A stretch of 64,000 nucleotides of DNA. Source: Isoetes taiwanensis (Eukaryota > Streptophyta > Lycopodiopsida > Isoetales > Isoetaceae). Below, in pieces: positions 11,494 to 23,898 of the stretch. The stretch's first letter is position 1. Each line of letters opens with the position of its first letter. Both the position numbers and the translations under genes were made by a program. The notes under the pieces are model-generated. The model ran no database searches. It was not told the DNA's origin and worked only from the letters and a program-made list of their open reading frames with translations. Location: assembly GCA_021234155.1 (NCBI GenBank), contig JAJEKV010000136.1, positions 248,001 to 312,000 of the forward strand, given 5' to 3'.

Positions 11494-14400
11494 ATATTCT
11501 AAGTATGTTGCATATTATGGGGTGTACATCATTCATGGCCTGGCAGAGTTTGTGTGACATCCTTAGTTGAGTTCCGATCTCAGACTTCATAGACTGACTG
11601 TTTCAGCAAACCATCAAGAGGTCTCATGCCTTCAGCAGCATGGAACACCATAGCTTTGGATGCAGAACATGTCTTCTACTTCATAATGAGTTACCCCGGC
11701 AAAATGCTATAGCAACTCATAGCCCACTACCTATATACCAAACTCAAGTTATTTGGTCCTAGTATTAATTTAGGTAGTGAAGAGACCTTGAGTTCGTATC
11801 TTTTCGAAGGATGAAATAGATATTGACTACATCCATCAATGATAGCAAAATGTTATGCCAGATCCTCAAGGAGCAATTTGGCTATCAATCAACAAAATCA
11901 GAATGTCATGCTAAGTCCTCAAGCAATTCAACCAGTGCCTTTGCCAATGGGCCAATATATATGCGCAGGTGCAGCCTGCCTCAAGGGGCATGGTGTTAGG
12001 TCAATGGTTCTCAATCTCAAGGGCTATGGTGTAAGGTCAATGGTTCTCAAAGAGCAATCAGTGTTGGGCAAGACCTATTGGAACAGTGTGCCCATACATC
12101 AATGGTCTTAAAAGATGTTAAACTTGGGTCAATGGCAAAAGGCCAGATGGGACATGACTTATAAAATTGTATTAATGTGTATGCATGTGTGTGAGCATAG
12201 GCCAGTTGGTCCAAGGTGGACGTCAATGGTCGTTGAAGGGCAATTGTAAGTGTTATCTTAGTGGGTTGTGTATGGGCAGGACTTATAGAACCCTCTCTAT
12301 GTGCGCATATGCGCGTGTGTTTCAAGTGGATGTTATTCTTTTTTCAAGCAGATAAAAGAGCTCTTGCAATCTTGGTGTTCGGGCATCTCATTGGTCAATG
12401 GTCATTGTTGGTGTCGGAACAATGAGTGTTGGCGTCCCCCTACATAGTCTTGTCCTTTGCCGTACACCAATTGTTGAAACATCAATACATATAGCAAAGT
12501 ATTTTTTGGCCAAGTCAAGAGATTTGGCTTAGCTTATAGTTTAAACTAGAAGAGCAAGTTCTAAAACTACTTAAAATAGAAAGAAAGTAAAAACAATGCG
12601 CATTTCCCTTCAAAACTTTGGTCTCCCTCTCAATATATTTCCTCTTCAGTTGGAATTAATTTAGACCTCATTATGAGCCCGAGGATGCCACTTAGTGTAA
12701 AAGGGATATGCCATGTGCGACGAAAGGGTCACATAAACCCCTTCTTATATGCCTTATCTAAGATCCAAAAAACCATTTTTCGTATGAGATACATCACAAG
12801 ATGTCCTAAAAAAACTCCCTTCCCGTACACATTGAGAGCTTCATATCATGCTTATAGTATATGGAGGCAAACACATATTAGTCAATGGGCACTTCGTAAA
12901 GTGATGTTTAAAGTCATGAGACAGACATTGATGTTGTAAGATTGCCCAGCTTGGTGCCATGATTGGCACAGACACGGTGGAAAGGGATTGAACAAGTACA
13001 AAAAAGATTTCCCTTGGAGGAATTAGGAACTAAGCCCCAAACACCTTACGCGGTGATGTTCGTTTGAACGAGTATGTATGCCCTAGAGGTGGAAGCCTTG
13101 ATTCAAACCCTCACATATTTCTTGCGTGTGAGCAATATGGATGATCGGCAGCTGCCAGCTCAAGCTTTATGTGATTTGCGTGAACATGATGGCTAGTACA
13201 AGCAACTTGGCAGATATGCAGACAAATGGGAAATTCAGATAGATGATCTTCCAGTTACTTACTGACATTGGGATACGCACTTTAGTGACTGAAAAAACAC
13301 TTCAAAAGATGTGGCCAACAGGTGAACTAGGGTTGAAGTGAGAGACTTTTATAGGGTGTATGTAAATGCTATGGTGATGTACGAAGAGCAACCATACCTT
13401 CAAGAATCTAGTCGAAATAAAAGACAACTCATTCCTCAAATACAACTTAGCTCTCATATATTGGAGATTGAAGTTGGACGTGAAGAACAGGATTCTAGAG
13501 AATCTTATTTTTGTTGTTGTTGCAAAGAAACACAGGTGGAAGACGAGCATCGCCGCTTTGCTTGTGTGCTCAGCTTGTGATCATGTCAGAGACAATCATT
13601 GCATTGCCGCTCAATCTTTTTCAGCTCTTTTGGAAATGCCTTTCTGTACTCTTGGTTCATATCTTTATGATTATTGAAAGGAGCTATTTCATCTCTCTAT
13701 CAGATAGCAGAGGAGTTGGAGGCACAAGGTTTCACCTAAAAAACACTTTGATTCATGTTGTATTGTTTCGCCCATGGATCTGAGGGTCTCACAACATGAA
13801 TTAATTTAATTTAATATTCATACGCTTTAGGTTCAAAAAAACCCATTTCATCCACTTATAGGTTATATATGGTCTACACTATGTGAAACCCTCGAGAATG
13901 TGAGTTTCCTTCTCCTTTGCTCCCTTTTCTCACATTAGAATTGAATTGAGCGAATTTTTATCGTTCAATGGAGATTAAGAGAACTATAAAATCCAATACA
14001 CTAAAGAGCGCAGTAAACCCATTTCTATATAGGATTAAACAGTCGATAAGAGTTTCCAGGGAAACGTCCTAGCATTAATCAACCTATTAGGATATATGTA
14101 CATGTTACATTTAAGTGTACTGGCAAGTGCCTCCATGATATATGATACTAGGTATAACCAAACCAAACTATTTGGTTCGGATAATAAAAAATGTTGAATT
14201 TATTTTCAAGCACTCCCATTTGAAGAGAATACTAATCAATCTAGATAAGCAAAGGAATATTTCGAAAATGCATCAAGATATTAATAAAGATTGTGCAGGC
14301 ATAGTTGGCATGGTTTGCTTATAAACTAATTGGCCTAGAAGTACTCTTCTCTTAATTTTCCCCTTCTCCACAAACCTTTTTTGTCCAATATATATTTTGT

Positions 14401-16668
14401 ATCGTAGTTGGATCAAGTTAATAATGGCATGATACAAAGTAATAAAGATTTGATGGATGTATATATACCATATATAATGAGCTCTGACACTGGAGGCTTC
14501 TTGAGAAGTTTTATATTGTGGACAGGATTTTATTAGAGAAATTGACAATGGAGATAAAGCCATATGCTTAAGAAATGTGTGGGCAGTATGTATCAGAGTC
14601 TTTGAATCATTGACAGAAGCTCAATCTGTAGTTTATGATAACTGCACTCTCTATACAAGAAGAGAAGCTGGTAGAAAATATATGAGAACTCATCATGATA
14701 TTCCTCAATTAGAATTCTAATAAATGAAATCTACAGTCACGTCACTGCAACATTTGAAGTTTTTTCGACTATGATTTAGCTGCTTAACTAGTCTCCTTAA
14801 ACAAGGTGCTTAATTTCTCATAGATTGGATGGATTCAGGTAAACAGAGCTTAACTGTAAGCGAGTGCTTTGCTTGTCCAACCCAGTTGGCCATTCTTTGT
14901 ACAGTAAGATGTTGTTTAAAATAACAGAACCAGTGTGACACTAAGTATTCTGTTACATTGTTACATTATCAAAATCATCATGTGTAATAAAATAGTCTGA
15001 ATTCAAGCAATTCTTCTGTTCCAAAGGGACAGAGTGAGGTGAGGGTAGGAAATCACTCTAGATGACTGTTTGTAAAAAGATTATTCTTCAATTTTTATAG
15101 CATGTTGATGTAGTCTTATTAAGAACATTAGGTTTGTCCATATGGATGAATCAAGATCACGACAGAACAACATCATAAGGGCAAAATAAATATCTTATTT
15201 ACTTGCATAATCACATTCCTGAAGGGCATTGATCCTGAGCATAAGGCTAAAGATATTCTAGGAGCACTATCTTTCATTATCTATACAATGATTATGTCTC
15301 CTGGTTCCAGTACTTCATGCTAATGATCATGCTGAAGGTAACTACTGAAATATTAGGGCTCATTTTGCATCTCATATTGATATGAATGGTTAGCAAAGTT
15401 TCCTATAGGCTGCAAACATTACTCATTTTAAGATGCGACCATACCTTGAGTTTTATCTAAAGACTCCATTTGATGAACTCCACCCAATCTGTGGAAGCTG
15501 CAACTCATTCTGCAGACCTGTTCTAAAAGAACGCAAAAGTGCAATAAAAGCAAGGCTAAAGACGACCAGCTCTTAACATAGTAAACAACGACCTGCAAAA
15601 TCCCTTCATAAAGGTCGGCTTCCTCAAATTTTGCGCAGGAACAGGTCATACGCACCATTTGAATCGGACATCTGCTCAAATTCGAGCAAGTGGTTTGAAG
15701 ATTTCCATAAGAAACGGGCTCTCCGAAGATTCGAAGCTCTGCCTTTTCCCAGGAAATAGAGCTAGACGATGGAAAAAAATTGAAACCCGCAGTAGGATTT
15801 GAGCCCACAAGTAGCCAAATTTTCCTCCTATTGAATCCTTAATTCCGCATCCTTCCCCTTTTTGCTATCTAAATCCCCTTCCCTACTGCTTCAGCTATGG
15901 CTTCTACTCTAAGACAAACCCAGGGCTGAACCAGAGCCTCACTCACCCGCTTCTGCACAAGCCATAATCAAAACAAAGATGCTATAAACCAAAAGGCAGG
16001 CAAGAAGAATGGATCAATCCCGCTCCAATCACATGAAGATACAACAGAAAGAACTGTGTCTACGCTATCTTTTCTTAGGTCACAACAAAAAAAAAGCATC
16101 CCAAATAATCCAAAATAGAAACATGTAAAAAACCAAACAAAATCCTCATTCTCAGTAAAATATACAGATTTCTATACAATACCATACCCAAATCATAGTC
16201 AACCGTTGCAAGAATACCCTTCCCCAATACAAAACAAATTGTGAGAAGTTTAGCATCGAAGGTATAATTTCCAAAGTTGGGGTCATTTATAGGAAGATAG
16301 TTACATTTGATTATTTGATTGGCTAAACTTCATTCTGAAACCGTTATGGTCATGAAACAAATTTTAAAACTTAGAATGCATTGGCAATGCCGTGCTTAGG
16401 TTCCCAGTTCCATTTCTTGCAGCGGTGCTATGGACTTCATCATGGAATTAAGCCGATTCTTTTACGCTTCAATCAAACAAGCTCTTCAGGCATAATGCCC
16501 TCGATGCTTTTATATGAATTAAGATACAAAAGCTTGCACAAAGAGGAAAATATTCCCTTTCTTGTTCCATAATTGTATAAAAATCCAAGCAACGAATGCA
16601 TGCAAAACAAACTGATTTCGTCTTCAAGTCATGATCTACCAACTGCATCAAACTTTCCCTTCGGGATG
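11494..16668. other. Non-coding intergenic region
   Basis: No gene is supported over about 5 kb. Between 11990 and 12430 the phrase GGTCAATGGT recurs at irregular spacing. Near 13510-13560 a Cys-rich frame with a CxxC...H...C layout is faintly like a LINE C-terminal finger but is too decayed to call. Near 15785-15800 a minus-strand GGGCTCAAATCC resembles a Pol III B box without a matching A box. Confidence 0.5.
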
Positions 16669-18596
16669 TTATTTCTCAGATAAAGCCACTCTGATATGCT
16701 TCAAGCTTTCCATGCTTTCACTAAGCCAAACACCTACTCCTTTAGCAACATGCCTGTCCACATTACTTGTGCGTAATATGTCTGCCCTCGTTGTCTGATC
16801 TAACGCAGCCCTGGGCGTCTGCTTGCTCATTGACCCAGCTATTTGCTTTCCGATATTATTTTGAAGTCCACCCTGTAGCTTCCTTGTGTATATTCCATCA
16901 AAAGATGTGCAAACAGATGCTTGCAGCTTTGCTGGTGAATGAGCCATTGAAGACGACTTTAACATTACGCGCGGTAATTGAGAATTAAGGACTGCAAGAG
17001 AAGATTGACTGTTCACTTCTTGATTTAGTTGTGGCCCCTCTGCTTCATCCTTGAGATAAGGGCCCACATGAGTGTTTGAATTGGTCTGGAGCTGATTTTT
17101 CGTAGGGCTAAGACCTCTGATAAAACTGATTGTAGAAAGGTTCTTTTCAACAAGGGGGTGTAAAACACGCTTTAATTTCCTCCTCACATCAGAAACTGTA
17201 TCAGTTACGAGCACAGGAATAATAACTGTTCCTGTTATGTGCCCTTTGCTTGATTTCACCAACTTCAGTTTCCTAGCCACCGGTTTTTGTATAAGGTCAC
17301 CTTGTCAAGCAGTAAAACAACCTGAATAAAATATAGCATGAAACAATATGCACCTTTAAGCTAAGATACGTTCTACCAGCACTCTGCAGATTATTACAAA
17401 GCAAGTACAAAAATGTTGTAGTTAAGTACCAGAGTTCTCCAATTGAGCAGTTCCAACACTTGTAGCAAGCATTGAGGCACTCTTTAAAATAGAGACATGT
17501 AATATGCTTTCTGGGTAGACAAAGTAATCACCCAACCTTTTCTTCTCCTGCAATACCTTGCCTGCGAACACAGAAATACCAAATTGCATCAGAATTGCCC
17601 TTTATGTCCCAGCTTGAATACTGAACCTACCCGAAAATAGAATACGCTGCTGCCAACGCCCAATGCCAGTGCGAGATTCAACAATTTCCATAATAGATTG
17701 CACAAGAGTTTTCCCTTGCACCACTAATACAAGCTCTTTTTCATTATCTATATTTATAGAAATCTTCATCCGGCGATGCAATTGGTCCTTGTTAGCATCC
17801 CCTGGGAAAGAAAATTACACCTGTGACAAATGAAGATCACAAAGACTTCATAATGTACGGACTACCTGACTGCACGAGATCAATTACACTATCTTCATAA
17901 ATTTTGTGCATGCCATCAAAGTTGTCAATGCATAGATCATCATGCATGACACGACCAATTGATGATAACAGTTGGTGAGATGGTGGGATTCCGGTGATTC
18001 TTTCAAGCTTTCTTTTAAGTTCCAATATGCGTGTTTGAGAAGTTAGTCCAAGTACAGGCAAGATTCCATCTTTGGTGTCTACAAAAACTCTACCTCCATC
18101 TTTGGGCAAACACTTCGGAATTTTCTGCAATACAAATAAATTAAGTGAAATTCATTGCCCAAAATAACATGCCAAGCCCACAAACTCTATAATCTACCTT
18201 CAACTGTACAACTGACTTGTCGAGTATATGATAGTCCTCCAGAGTTCTGCTGTTTTCAAGTTCAATAGTTTTACCATTTTCTTGGCCAAAAAATATTAAT
18301 TTCTTTTCATCCACGTAAAGATCAGTGATGTTACTATCAGCATCACATTGATAGCAACTGTAAATATTTTCCACAGTGTCTGTCTCGACCAACCTTTTAA
18401 AACATGGGGCAACTATTAGCTGATCCTCCTCTGGAATGAATAAAAATTCCCTGACATAGGATTTGAGTGTCGATCTGATCGTGCCGTTGTGAAGCAAATT
18501 TGGGGCCAGAACAGTGCTTGAATATCCATCTGTGACTGTAGTAACTGCAGTTGTTGTTGAAAGATGGTCTAGTTCCAGACGCACCATGATACCCAT
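16669..18596 (-). CDS. Multi-ubiquitin-like-domain protein, 530 aa
   Basis: Minus-strand gene with five exons: 18596-18198, 18124-17866, 17801-17631, 17561-17430 and 17300-16669. Exon lengths sum to 1593 bp and all splice phases agree. The start ATG at 18596 is preferred over the upstream TTG. Residues about 60-133 end in a ubiquitin-like half with KKLIFFGQ and SRTLEDYHI, matching RLIFAGK and GRTLSDYNI of ubiquitin. A second domain (about 143-219) shows ILELKRKLERITGIPPSHQLL, like the ubiquitin core helix and GIPPDQQ turn. A third (about 228-310) shows QQRILFSGKVLQEKKRLGDY, with an intron placed inside that motif. A fourth, partial one starts near 333 (TDTVSDVRRKLKRV). The final 140 residues are Ser/Gln-rich and unstructured. 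No C-terminal Gly-Gly is seen, so it is not a conjugated modifier; a scaffold or proteasome-adaptor role is a guess. The acceptor before the last exon (GACAAG) is weak. Confidence 0.7.
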
Positions 18597-18611
18597 CTTT
18601 TTAGAGCTCAA

Positions 18612-19706
18612 AATCTTCAGATTTCTTCAGCCAAGTACATAGAAGTCAGCCTTCAGCCCAACAACACAGGAAAAAGAAACAGATAACTAGAGCTGTTCAA
18701 TACCATAATGGAAATATGAAAAATATTTTTTGCATTTCAACCTTGCTTTGACGTACATTGTAAATCTAGCAGAAAGTATAGGAACTCCTTACTACTAACT
18801 TTTACTCCTTGGGAAGGGTGAATGAAACCAATGCAAGCATTTTTTGTTAATGATCAATTTTCCGTATTCTAGCATGGGACAAGGATCTAATTTCATAAGC
18901 ATATTATGTAATACCTTTTCAGCAGATGCTTGACAATTTACACACTTGATATTGTGGTCTCATTTATTCATAGCAGTGAAAGGTCCAAATGCTGGGACCC
19001 CAAGGTATAGTTTAGCATGCTTCTTACAGAGTTTTCTTGCACCCATATTATTGGAAATACAAAGATTTGCAAAGACTACCATGCCACGCGATAGAATGAA
19101 ATGGTAGGTAGCAGTGACATACTGAAGGTGGTACACATCGACTAAAAGGTCTCAGTAAGAGAATGTTTATGGCATGATTCAAAAGTGTCGCAACGTGAAT
19201 ATTAAGCATCTAGATAAATGAATTTCTTTTCAGATGCGTAATATGCGTCACACTGATGTTTTAAATAAAATGCTGGCGAATACTTGCAGATTTAATCTGT
19301 TGTAAGAATTGTTCTTTCAGGATTCTAACTGAAATATGGAACCTGAGAACTGACTGAAACCTTGAGAGTAGAGAGGCCCTTGAGTGAGATCAGCCTGCAT
19401 CCCTTTCTGCAGCCATATCCTCTAAAAGCCCCACAGCAGCATAACAAGGCAGCACCTAGTTCGGCCGATAAAAGGGCAGAAAAAACAGCCGACTAACGGG
19501 AACAGGGGGGCAAAACCCTCACATGCACCATTTTTTTTTTTTCAAATTTCGAATCTTGAGAACTTGATTCTTTAGATGCGGGTTCCTTTTGGGTTCCTTT
19601 GGGAGTGTGGGGAGGGATGGATAGAGGGCCACGATTTGAGAATATTGCAGCATATTCTTTATCTATGGTTGTGTAGTTTTGGGATTTGAGGGACACCTGA
19701 GGATAG
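18612..19706. other. Non-coding region, upstream of UBL gene
   Basis: Likely contains the promoter and 5' UTR of the minus-strand ubiquitin-like gene, followed by AT-rich sequence. I see no convincing TATA box or further coding exon. The frame at 19493-19696 carries no recognised motif. Confidence 0.4.
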
Positions 19707-20560
19707 TCATACGGTGTGGATTTTACGGATGGAAGGTGGAGATGTGCTCCGCGACTTCTTGGTGGCGTCTAGAGGCAATGAAGCGAAGTAGAGGGGAATT
19801 TCGTCCCTCAGTCTGCCATGATCCATTGACTCCGTAATAGTTGGTCGAGTAGCCGATGCTAGAGCCATAATCTCAGCTGGCTGTCCTTCGGCCGACCCTT
19901 CTACAAAATTTGGTCTCTGAAGGCTGTCTGACCCTGCTTCTTGGGCACCAGATAAAGGATGCCTAGACGATGCTAAAGGTGGACGACCAGGCAAACCAGA
20001 TCTTGGTTTGGCTTTTGGTATACGAGGCCCTTTTCTATTCTGTCTCATACTTCGATCATCCCTAACTTCTCTGTTAATCAGACTTCCCTCTTCCCCTTCT
20101 CTTCTTTCGATTGCATCCTCTGCAACCTGTCTCTCTTCAGTTGCTTCATCATGCATCTGTTGCAAAGAAAGATCTAAGAATAAGTCTGCAGGTGCTTCAA
20201 CGTCACTTTCTCTAAGCACATCCGGCAATTTTTGAGCCACTCAGGATTTTCCTTAGCAGCATCCATCATGTACTGGACCTTCAGTTCTTGAGCAGCTGGT
20301 GATCCAATGCCCTCGCCCTCCGTCCAGGAAGGAGATCTAGAATGTGTAGACCTTCCTGCAGGCGATCTCAACCCATAAACATCAGGTTCGCTGTGACGTC
20401 TGTCACCAGGCTTAACTTTAGAAACTGAAGATTCACCAGCTGGTGGCACTGTTCACACCTCTATAAGACTTTTCTAAATATTTTTTGGTATCCAGTCCTT
20501 CAACACTCTCTGATGGTTTTGGATCTTTGATGCAATCGCCCACTTCTGAGCAAGGCAAGG
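19707..20560 (-). pseudogene. Frameshifted host-type gene remnant, unknown family
   Basis: Minus strand. After an acceptor-like TTTCCCTTGCCTTGCTCAG (ending near 20551) a protein-like frame runs with VGDCIKDPKPSESVEG and KKYLEKSYRGV, stops at TGGTGA near 20450, then resumes in another frame with a Ser/Pro/Arg-rich stretch (RRHSEPDVYGLRSP) and KVQYMMDAAKENPEWLK. A second shift lies in an A5 run near 20230; one more A would join it to KLPDVLRESDVEAP and LFLDLSLQQMHDEATEERQ, which continues in a single frame to TAA/TGA at 19707. The two shifts sit in short tracts, so assembly error is possible, but a decayed or retroposed copy is equally likely. I do not recognise the family; the low-complexity charged sequence looks like a regulatory region of a larger protein. 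Confidence 0.4.
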
Positions 20561-20660
20561 GAAATAAATCAAGCACAATACATGGGTTTACAAACTTGTA
20601 CATCCTTTATTCGCTCCCTTTCCGCTGCAACAGTAGAAGTAGGAGCATCTGACTGGTATG

Positions 20661-21479
20661 AAGTTGTGTTGTTTACGTACCCGTATTTTACGTTTACATA
20701 CGTCCCATACCTTCCTCACAGTACTATATGTACTATACCTATAAGTTGACAGGTCAAATTGAGCTCTTGTTTTATTAATACCGTACTTAACATATTAATA
20801 TGTATAGTACGTATGACACGTACTTTAAAAAAAAGCGTCCAAATGACATTAGACCAATAGAATTGGTAAAATTATACATTAGGAAAAATACATTATTATA
20901 TATTATAGAATAGGAGTAAAGAACACATTAGGAGACTTTAGACATTAGGGAAATTATGGAATTGTAGGTTTTTTTTTTTTATAAACAATTTTCTTGCAAA
21001 TAAAAACCCAAAACCTCTGCATTTTCCCCCTCTTTCTTCTTACCCTAGCCGCGAATCGGAATGGAGATGGAGATGCGTATCCACCTTTCTCCTTGTTTTG
21101 TTATGGTAGGAGGCAGACCTTCTCCTTAATACTCAGTAGCTTGCATTAATGCCAGGAAAGAAATATAGAGGTCAACGGTGGTTAATAGCTTCAAATGCAA
21201 CAAATGAGCAACAATTACTTAAATTTATTTGTCTGTGGGTGTAGATTGCAAACTAGAATAAATCACCTTTAAATAGATATATTTTGGATTGAAAACTTTG
21301 AGAAATACTTAATTTTCTAGAGTAATATATTCTGGTTCAATATTTAAAACTTGAAGTTCTTCATACTAGTTGTTATTGCAACTATTTTAACTACAATACA
21401 AGAAATAATAGTTCTAAAAAATTACAGGATGTACTTAATGTACTGTACGTAAAGTACGTATTTTACGTATTTAATGAGT
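20661..21479. other. AT-rich region with repeated TACGTA palindromes
   Basis: No coding signal. TACGTA, GTACGT and TTTACGTA recur near 20677-20705, 20790-20825 and 21440-21470, and the string GTATTTTACGT occurs near both ends. A related run is found at 39685-39710. It may be a decayed palindromic MITE or simple sequence. Confidence 0.4.
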
Positions 21480-21508
21480 ACTAGTTATAGTGCCCGGCGT
21501 TGCCGGGC
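21480..21508 (-). mobile_element. Helitron 3' terminus
   Basis: On the minus strand the sequence is a perfect hairpin GCCCGGC-AAC-GCCGGGC (plus coordinates 21492-21508), then seven bases, then CTAG followed by T. A GC-rich hairpin shortly before CTRR-T is the standard Helitron 3' end. The element body would run toward higher coordinates on the plus strand. I could not find its 5' TC end, so length is unknown and no Rep/helicase frame is seen nearby; it is presumably non-autonomous. Confidence 0.6.
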
Positions 21509-22482
21509 TTTAGCAAATGTGGATAGTAGAAGGAAGCATGCAATTTTGCATTTGTAGGCCTCAAGACATTGTCGTAAGGATGTTTTAGTGAATTGGCCCT
21601 TGTAGACCTTAGAATAGTTGGTCTTAGAGGGTGTCTGTAATTTGAAGAGGTTGTATTCATGGAGTTTTAATGTTTGGATGAATATATGATGAGGATTTAT
21701 GTATAATAAAGGATGCAGAACATTGTAATGGCAATGAAGTTGTTAGTCTTTTGGTAGGTAATTTATGTGGGTTGAACTTCGAATAGAAAGCATGTACCTA
21801 TAAGAAAGTGGTGGCTCTGGCAACCATCAACCTTTCTAGCATCATGTTCAAGATTGCAAGACAGCTAGTGGCAGAAGGAGCAAAAGAGGGGTCAGTAATT
21901 TTAGTAGAGGGGGGTTTTGTTGAAGGGAAGTTATCAGACCCTAGAATAATGGTCTTTCTTTCAACCAGCCCTCATTATAGGGGTTCGAAATCAATAATGC
22001 TCATGTGAAAGAGAGCTTGACATGTAAAGATGTAGTGTCTAAAAAACAATTGTTGTTCTCCTTGTACATTCATGTTCTTGGTCTTTTCCTTCTAGAGCTC
22101 CCATTATGCAGACTTCTAGAAAGTAGTAGCACTAACCAAGGATATACTATAAGTGCATAGCTCTGCTAACATCAAAATTTGAATGTAAAGCATTCAATAT
22201 TGCTTTTAGAAAACCCTTTTTTTTCTTGCATTGTAAGGTTTGAACTGGTGTGTTGAGTTGCGCTAGCATGAGAATTAATTGTGTTGTACTTGAATTTATG
22301 CATTTGTAGATGGCACAAATAAATTATGAATTTAGATATTGAAATAACAATGGCTATTTTTGATGAAAATTTTAGTGTCCTATGAAATGTGAAGTCATGA
22401 ATGGTTGAGAGAGGGATAACGGATGGCGTGTGGAATACATGTTTGTACATGAAATCAAATGTGAAAGGATAGTATCTTGAGG
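21509..22482. other. Probable Helitron body, non-coding
   Basis: AT-rich sequence with only short frames (for example 21808-22008) that show no domain. Best explained as internal sequence of the non-autonomous Helitron whose 3' end is at 21480. Confidence 0.3.
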
Positions 22483-22494
22483 TCGAAGAAAATT

Positions 22495-22684
22495 AAGGAT
22501 TCAGTATCTTCGAATTGATTCTTATCATTAGTCTCCTATTCTGGAGTAAGTACATTGTGCTCCAGGCTCGTGCTCCTGTGGCATCTCTGTGTGCTTACAC
22601 AGTTAGATGAGACATGTAAATTTTGTACTTTTTCTCTGATTAATAAACTTTTTGGCTTTCGTCCTTCAAAAAAAAAAAGAATCA
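22495..22684 (+). mobile_element. 5'-truncated poly(A) retrocopy, L1-type LINE 3' end
   Basis: A segment of about 170 bp ends in TTTTTGGCTTTCGTCCTTC and A12 (22668-22679), with AATAAA at 22642-22647. It is flanked by near-identical direct repeats TCGAAGAAAATT (22483-22494) and TCGAAGAAATT (22685-22695), a plausible target-site duplication of 11-12 bp. These are the marks of target-primed reverse transcription; the 3' end resembles plant L1-type LINEs. It is too short to carry coding sequence. Confidence 0.55.
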
Positions 22685-22695
22685 TCGAAGAAATT

Positions 22696-23580
22696 GCCTG
22701 TTAAAATTGTTGAAGCTCTTTGAGCAAGAGAACGCAGCAAGCAACATAGCAAACGGATGACTACGTTGGCATCTCCGTGCCTATTTTCTTTGGCAATTTC
22801 TAATTTTCTTGTCCGTTGATATATAAATTCATAGATCTAACGGTTTTTCATAATGCCATGTGAGATTTTGCTGAGGTGGAGGCGACACGTGGATAGCCTA
22901 GAATTGCAGAAAAGGCTGTAGGCCCGGTAGGGCTGGTGTGCTAAAAAAATTACAACAATTTTGAAACGCATGCACCCATGCAAAATTACAAACAAATAGG
23001 CCATGTCAATTTTTCGCCATATAAGTCCAAATACAATGGAATTAGGAATACGACAAAAGAGTAGAGTGTGTGGATTCTTAATGAACAACATTATTATTGG
23101 CTAATGCCATAGATACATTATTTTTAGAATCTTGATGTAAATCTTGCAATTTACCCTATGCTAGGATTGCAACAAAGTTTGTAAGATGGTAACCATTGTT
23201 CAAGTTTTGGCATAATTGAAGGTTAAAATTGGGCAGCATTTGTGTTGTTATTATTTTTTAATGTAGTTTTAAAGCCACATGGTTTTTTCTAAAAACTTAA
23301 TTAGTCAACATAACATTGGGATGCATGCATTAACGATTAGAAAGAACAAAATGGAATTTAGAAAACCAAGCTTAATACAGAATCTTATCGCAATGCGTAG
23401 CTTAATAATGAAATCTTATAGCAATGCGCTAAAATGTGGGTCATGTCTTAAGGTTTATTTATTTTAAAAGATGAAGTTGTATTGTAAGATCCGGTTACTC
23501 ACACACCAGAATCTGCCTGATCCACGACTCCTGCCAATGCCAAGTTCATTCAAAATCCAAGTTGCTTGATGCAAGTACAT
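22696..23580. other. Non-coding, AT-rich
   Basis: No gene, repeat or structured element that I can support. Confidence 0.4.
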
Positions 23581-23898
23581 TTAGTTTCTTGTTCCCCTAG
23601 GATTCAAACAACATGAAGGATGCAAAACATCGAGAATTCTATAAGTGACCCCATGAACAAATTTGTCATTGAAGTCATTGCTAACAACCAACGTGAAGGA
23701 TGCAATGGAAAAATAGCGAGTATTATCTGACGCATGAACAAACTTGACTTGTTTAACAATGTTGGCATTATCTTCATGAGGCAATAGATCATCAGCACTT
23801 AGGTAGTGTTTTAGAAACCTGAGTTTTAATTCCCTTACAAAAGTTCGGTTTGTGTGCCAAACAGCAGTAGGCAGATATGCATACAGGTTCCTCAGCAA
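23581..23898 (-). CDS. Protein-like fragment, unknown
   Basis: A minus-strand frame of 105 codons with balanced composition, including RELKLRFLKHYLSADDLLPH, IVKQVKFVHASD and YRILDVLHPSCCLNPRG. The sequence looks like a real folded-protein segment rather than a chance frame. It may be an internal or last exon (an acceptor-like TTCAAGAG precedes it), or a retroposed fragment. I do not recognise the family and find no neighbouring exon that joins in phase. Confidence 0.3.
   Translation of the reverse strand: MLRNLYAYLPTAVWHTNRTFVRELKLRFLKHYLSADDLLPHEDNANIVKQVKFVHASDNTRYFSIASFTLVVSNDFNDKFVHGVTYRILDVLHPSCCLNPRGTRN

Noticed and set aside
13070-13110. GATTCAAACCC resembling a Pol III B box
   Set aside because: The only A-box-like sequence is too close to it.
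15760-15810. Minus-strand T-arm-like sequence GGGCTCAAATCCTAC
   Set aside because: No D-arm/A box or matching acceptor strand upstream, so no tRNA or SINE can be called.
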